From JBFMFE01 sp040752295 (GTDB taxonomy: Bacteria; UBP15; UBA6099; JBFMBQ01): 7,049 nucleotides of DNA. Where the stretch lies: the NCBI GenBank assembly GCA_040752295.1, contig JBFMFE010000222.1:1-7049 (forward strand), read 5' to 3'. The translations under genes and the position numbers were made by a program. Numbering within the stretch: position 1 is the stretch's first letter; every line of letters begins with the position of its first letter. Shown here one piece after another: positions 6,177 to 7,049 of the stretch. The notes beneath the pieces are model-generated. The model saw nothing but the letters and a program-made list of their open reading frames with translations, was not told where the DNA came from and did no database searches.

Positions 6177-6763
6177 GTCGTTCCCTTCTTTTTCGCGGCG
6201 TCCATCATGGCGCGCACTTTTTTCGCCCCGGCGATCTTCGGGCTGTAAAAGCGTAACTTCCGTTTCGCGACCATCTTTCCGCCGAGCCTCGCGTCCTGTG
6301 CGAACGTGCGGGTTCGCAGCTTGTAATGCCCTAAAAGAAGGGGTTCGAGCATCCTGCCCCTCGCACGGACGATGTTCATGAAGATGCGGTGGAAATCGCG
6401 CACGTTTTTCTGGGCGGCGCCCCGCCCTTCCTCCAGAGCGAGTTCCTTGAGCGCGTCCATGACGCCCGCCACGTCAATTTCCATGGGGCACCGGGTCGTG
6501 CAGGTCATGCATGACGCGCAGAGCCATATAGTCGAGGAGTCGAGGATTTCCTCCTTCATGCCCAGCGTCGCCATGCGCATGATCTGGCTTGGTGTGTAGT
6601 CCATCGCCGAGGCGAGGGGGCACCCTGCGGCGCACCTGAGGCACTGGTAGCATCTCGAAAGGTTGGGCACGCCGAGGCGCCGCACCCTGCGGGCGAAGCC
6701 CCCGTCGAAGGACGAGTCGTCTATTTCGCGCCGATGGATTGAAGCGTCCGTAATTTTCCGCAC
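6173..6763 (-). CDS. hdrC: heterodisulfide reductase-like subunit C (4Fe-4S ferredoxin subunit)
   Basis: Small cytoplasmic iron-sulfur subunit of 196 aa that relays electrons between HdrA and the HdrB active site. Two classical 4Fe-4S motifs are complete: C38-C41-C44-C48-Pro and C82-C85-C88-C92-Pro, separated by a helical stretch, as in the HdrC/GlpC-type family. A basic C-terminal extension rich in Lys, Arg and Met follows (about residues 145-196). No membrane helix is present, so this is the soluble HdrC type and not a cytochrome b-linked HdrDE arrangement. It is the first gene after the promoter. Its TGA overlaps the hdrB start by four bases (TTGA), indicating translational coupling. The start is uncertain: the GTG used here overlaps the Shine-Dalgarno sequence, and an ATT three codons later is better spaced and would give 193 aa. 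The family assignment is secure; the substrate of the complex is not. Confidence 0.9.
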   Translation of the reverse strand: MRKITDASIHRREIDDSSFDGGFARRVRRLGVPNLSRCYQCLRCAAGCPLASAMDYTPSQIMRMATLGMKEEILDSSTIWLCASCMTCTTRCPMEIDVAGVMDALKELALEEGRGAAQKNVRDFHRIFMNIVRARGRMLEPLLLGHYKLRTRTFAQDARLGGKMVAKRKLRFYSPKIAGAKKVRAMMDAAKKKGTT

Positions 6764-6780
6764 CTCCCGGAGCGGCGGGA
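6763..6780 (-). promoter_or_regulatory. strong Shine-Dalgarno of hdrC with a possible sequestering hairpin
   Basis: The minus strand carries GGGAGG (6768-6763), the best ribosome-binding sequence in the window. It overlaps the GTG at 6763-6761, which is the longest in-frame start, so the spacing to that GTG is too short. The in-frame ATT at 6754-6752 lies eight bases beyond GGAGG, an ideal distance. In addition TCCCG (6780-6776) can pair with CGGGA (6769-6765) across a 6-base loop, which would hide part of the ribosome-binding sequence. This is read directly from sequence; any effect on translation is inference. Confidence 0.45.
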
Positions 6781-6802
6781 CCGGATACCCTGTGACCGTC
6801 GC

Positions 6803-6822
6803 CCCCGGCGGTTCAGCCGGGG
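6803..6822. other. GC-only hairpin in the hdrC leader
   Basis: Arms CCCCGGC (6803-6809) and GCCGGGG (6816-6822) form a perfect 7-bp GC stem with a 6-base loop, directly after the CRP/FNR-type palindrome in the transcribed leader. No uridine run follows it on the minus strand, so it does not look like an intrinsic terminator of the operon. On the plus strand it is followed by CATTTT, so it could end a plus-strand transcript, but no plus-strand gene is seen. It does not match a riboswitch class that I recognise. Confidence 0.5.
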
Positions 6823-6826
6823 CATT

Positions 6827-6844
6827 TTGTGATATTAATCACAA
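6827..6844. promoter_or_regulatory. CRP/FNR-family operator palindrome
   Basis: The minus strand reads TTGTGATTAATATCACAA: two perfect TTGTGA/TCACAA half-sites separated by six bases. This is the classical CRP/FNR-superfamily geometry (TGTGA-N6-TCACA). Predicted sites of the HcpR regulator of sulfate-reducing bacteria, as I recall them, have this same form. The centre lies about 15 bases downstream of the predicted transcription start, where a bound protein would be expected to repress rather than activate. The binding factor is not encoded in this window, so its identity is inference. Confidence 0.7.
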
Positions 6845-6856
6845 GCACCCGAATCC

Positions 6857-6885
6857 ATTATACCCCCCGCCCGCCGTTCAGTCAA
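6857..6885 (-). promoter_or_regulatory. sigma70-type promoter of the hdrCBA operon
   Basis: On the minus strand a -35 box TTGACT (6885-6880) is followed after exactly 17 bases by a perfect -10 box TATAAT (6862-6857). Transcription would start about seven bases further, near 6850, leaving a leader of roughly 87 bases before the hdrC GTG. The spacer is very G-rich. This is the only near-consensus promoter in the intergenic region and it points into hdrC, so it is assigned to the operon with good confidence. Transcription itself is not shown by sequence. Confidence 0.8.
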
Positions 6886-6901
6886 ATTTGTTACCGAACG
6901 G
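6874..6901. repeat. inverted repeat flanking the -35 box
   Basis: Arms CCGTTC (6874-6879) and GAACGG (6896-6901) are perfectly complementary and sit 22 bases apart, start to start, about two helical turns. One arm directly abuts the -35 hexamer and the other lies upstream of it. This could be a second operator for a dimeric regulator or a chance repeat. Six-base arms are short, so confidence is modest. Confidence 0.35.
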
Positions 6902-6953
6902 AATTTTGCCGCACATATTATAAACTGGACAGTGCCAAGTTCCGGATAGGATT

Positions 6954-7049
6954 TTACCCCTTTTTGCTTGATTTGCGAAGTCCCGCGAGTTCCAGTGACA
7001 GGTCAACCCAGTCCGTGGTGAGTTTTTTGAACTGCCGATAGTTTTTCAA
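6954..7049 (-). CDS. C-terminal fragment of an unidentified upstream protein (partial)
   Basis: An uninterrupted minus-strand frame enters from the window edge and ends at a TAA (6956-6954), giving 31 residues that begin LKNYRQFKKLTTDWVDLSLE and end in a Lys/Ser-rich tail, RKSSKKG. The other two minus frames are closed by stops within this stretch. The peptide looks like an amphipathic helix followed by a basic tail. This is too little to identify a family. The first codon here is TTG, so a complete short ORF cannot be formally excluded, but a gene continuing outside the window is more likely. About 70 bases separate its stop from the -35 box of the hdr promoter, so it is probably a separate transcription unit in the same direction. 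I see no clear intrinsic terminator after it. Confidence 0.45.
   Translation of the reverse strand: MKNYRQFKKLTTDWVDLSLELAGLRKSSKKG

Noticed and set aside
6728..6827. Arg-rich short minus-strand ORF from an ATG at 6825, possibly a leader peptide.
   Set aside because: It crosses the leader hairpins and the start of hdrC in another frame, has no Shine-Dalgarno, and its Arg content follows from GC-rich DNA.
6764..6850. Leader resembling a riboswitch, with TCACAGGG reminiscent of the c-di-GMP-I motif.
   Set aside because: The remaining conserved elements of that class are missing and the leader is only about 87 bases with two simple hairpins.
6917..6922. A second TATAAT hexamer on the minus strand upstream of the hdr promoter.
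   Set aside because: No acceptable -35 box at 16-18 bases and no extended -10 TG; the nearby TTGGCA is only 10 bases away. The TGGCAC also lacks the GC at the -12 position of a sigma54 promoter.
6829..7041. Plus-strand open frames across the hdr promoter region (6829-7041 and 6663-6923).
   Set aside because: No ribosome-binding site or recognisable motif, and they run across a well-formed minus-strand promoter and operator.

Overview
The window is dominated by one minus-strand operon, hdrC-hdrB-hdrA, encoding a soluble heterodisulfide-reductase-like iron-sulfur flavoprotein complex. The GC-rich coding DNA, the FeS-rich soluble Hdr proteins, a sigma70-type promoter and a CRP/FNR-family operator suggest an anaerobic bacterium of the sulfate-reducing or syntrophic kind (Desulfobacterota-like). 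No rRNA or other phylogenetic marker is present, so the taxonomy is inference.

Layout, reading in the direction of transcription (right to left). Positions 7049-6954 hold the last 31 codons of an unidentified upstream gene. Positions 6953-6764 are a regulatory region: a consensus promoter (TTGACT, 17-base spacer, TATAAT), an inverted repeat flanking the -35 box, a TTGTGA-N6-TCACAA operator just downstream of the predicted transcription start, and two small GC-rich leader hairpins. Then come hdrC (6763-6173, two 4Fe-4S motifs), hdrB (6176-5241, two complete CCG domains) and a giant hdrA (5228-705, 1507 aa). The last 700 bases are lower in GC. They hold a possible 31-codon ORF and a REP-associated tyrosine transposase (RAYT, 604-59). 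Three REP-like palindromes lie here, two of them inside the transposase reading frame.

How the genes work together: HdrA is a fusion of two complementary, incomplete HdrA copies. A GltD/NfnL-like NAD(P)H-FAD oxidoreductase is inserted between the two cluster motifs of the first copy's ferredoxin domain. Electrons could enter at this built-in NAD(P)H site, pass through two HdrA-type flavins and many FeS clusters, and leave to ferredoxin and, via HdrC, to the HdrB CCG active site that reduces or oxidises an unidentified disulfide or other thiol substrate. No mvhD, hydrogenase or formate dehydrogenase gene is visible, which fits a self-contained NAD(P)H-linked electron-bifurcating or confurcating complex. 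That function is inferred from architecture. The RAYT/REP segment downstream is an unrelated mobile or domesticated element.
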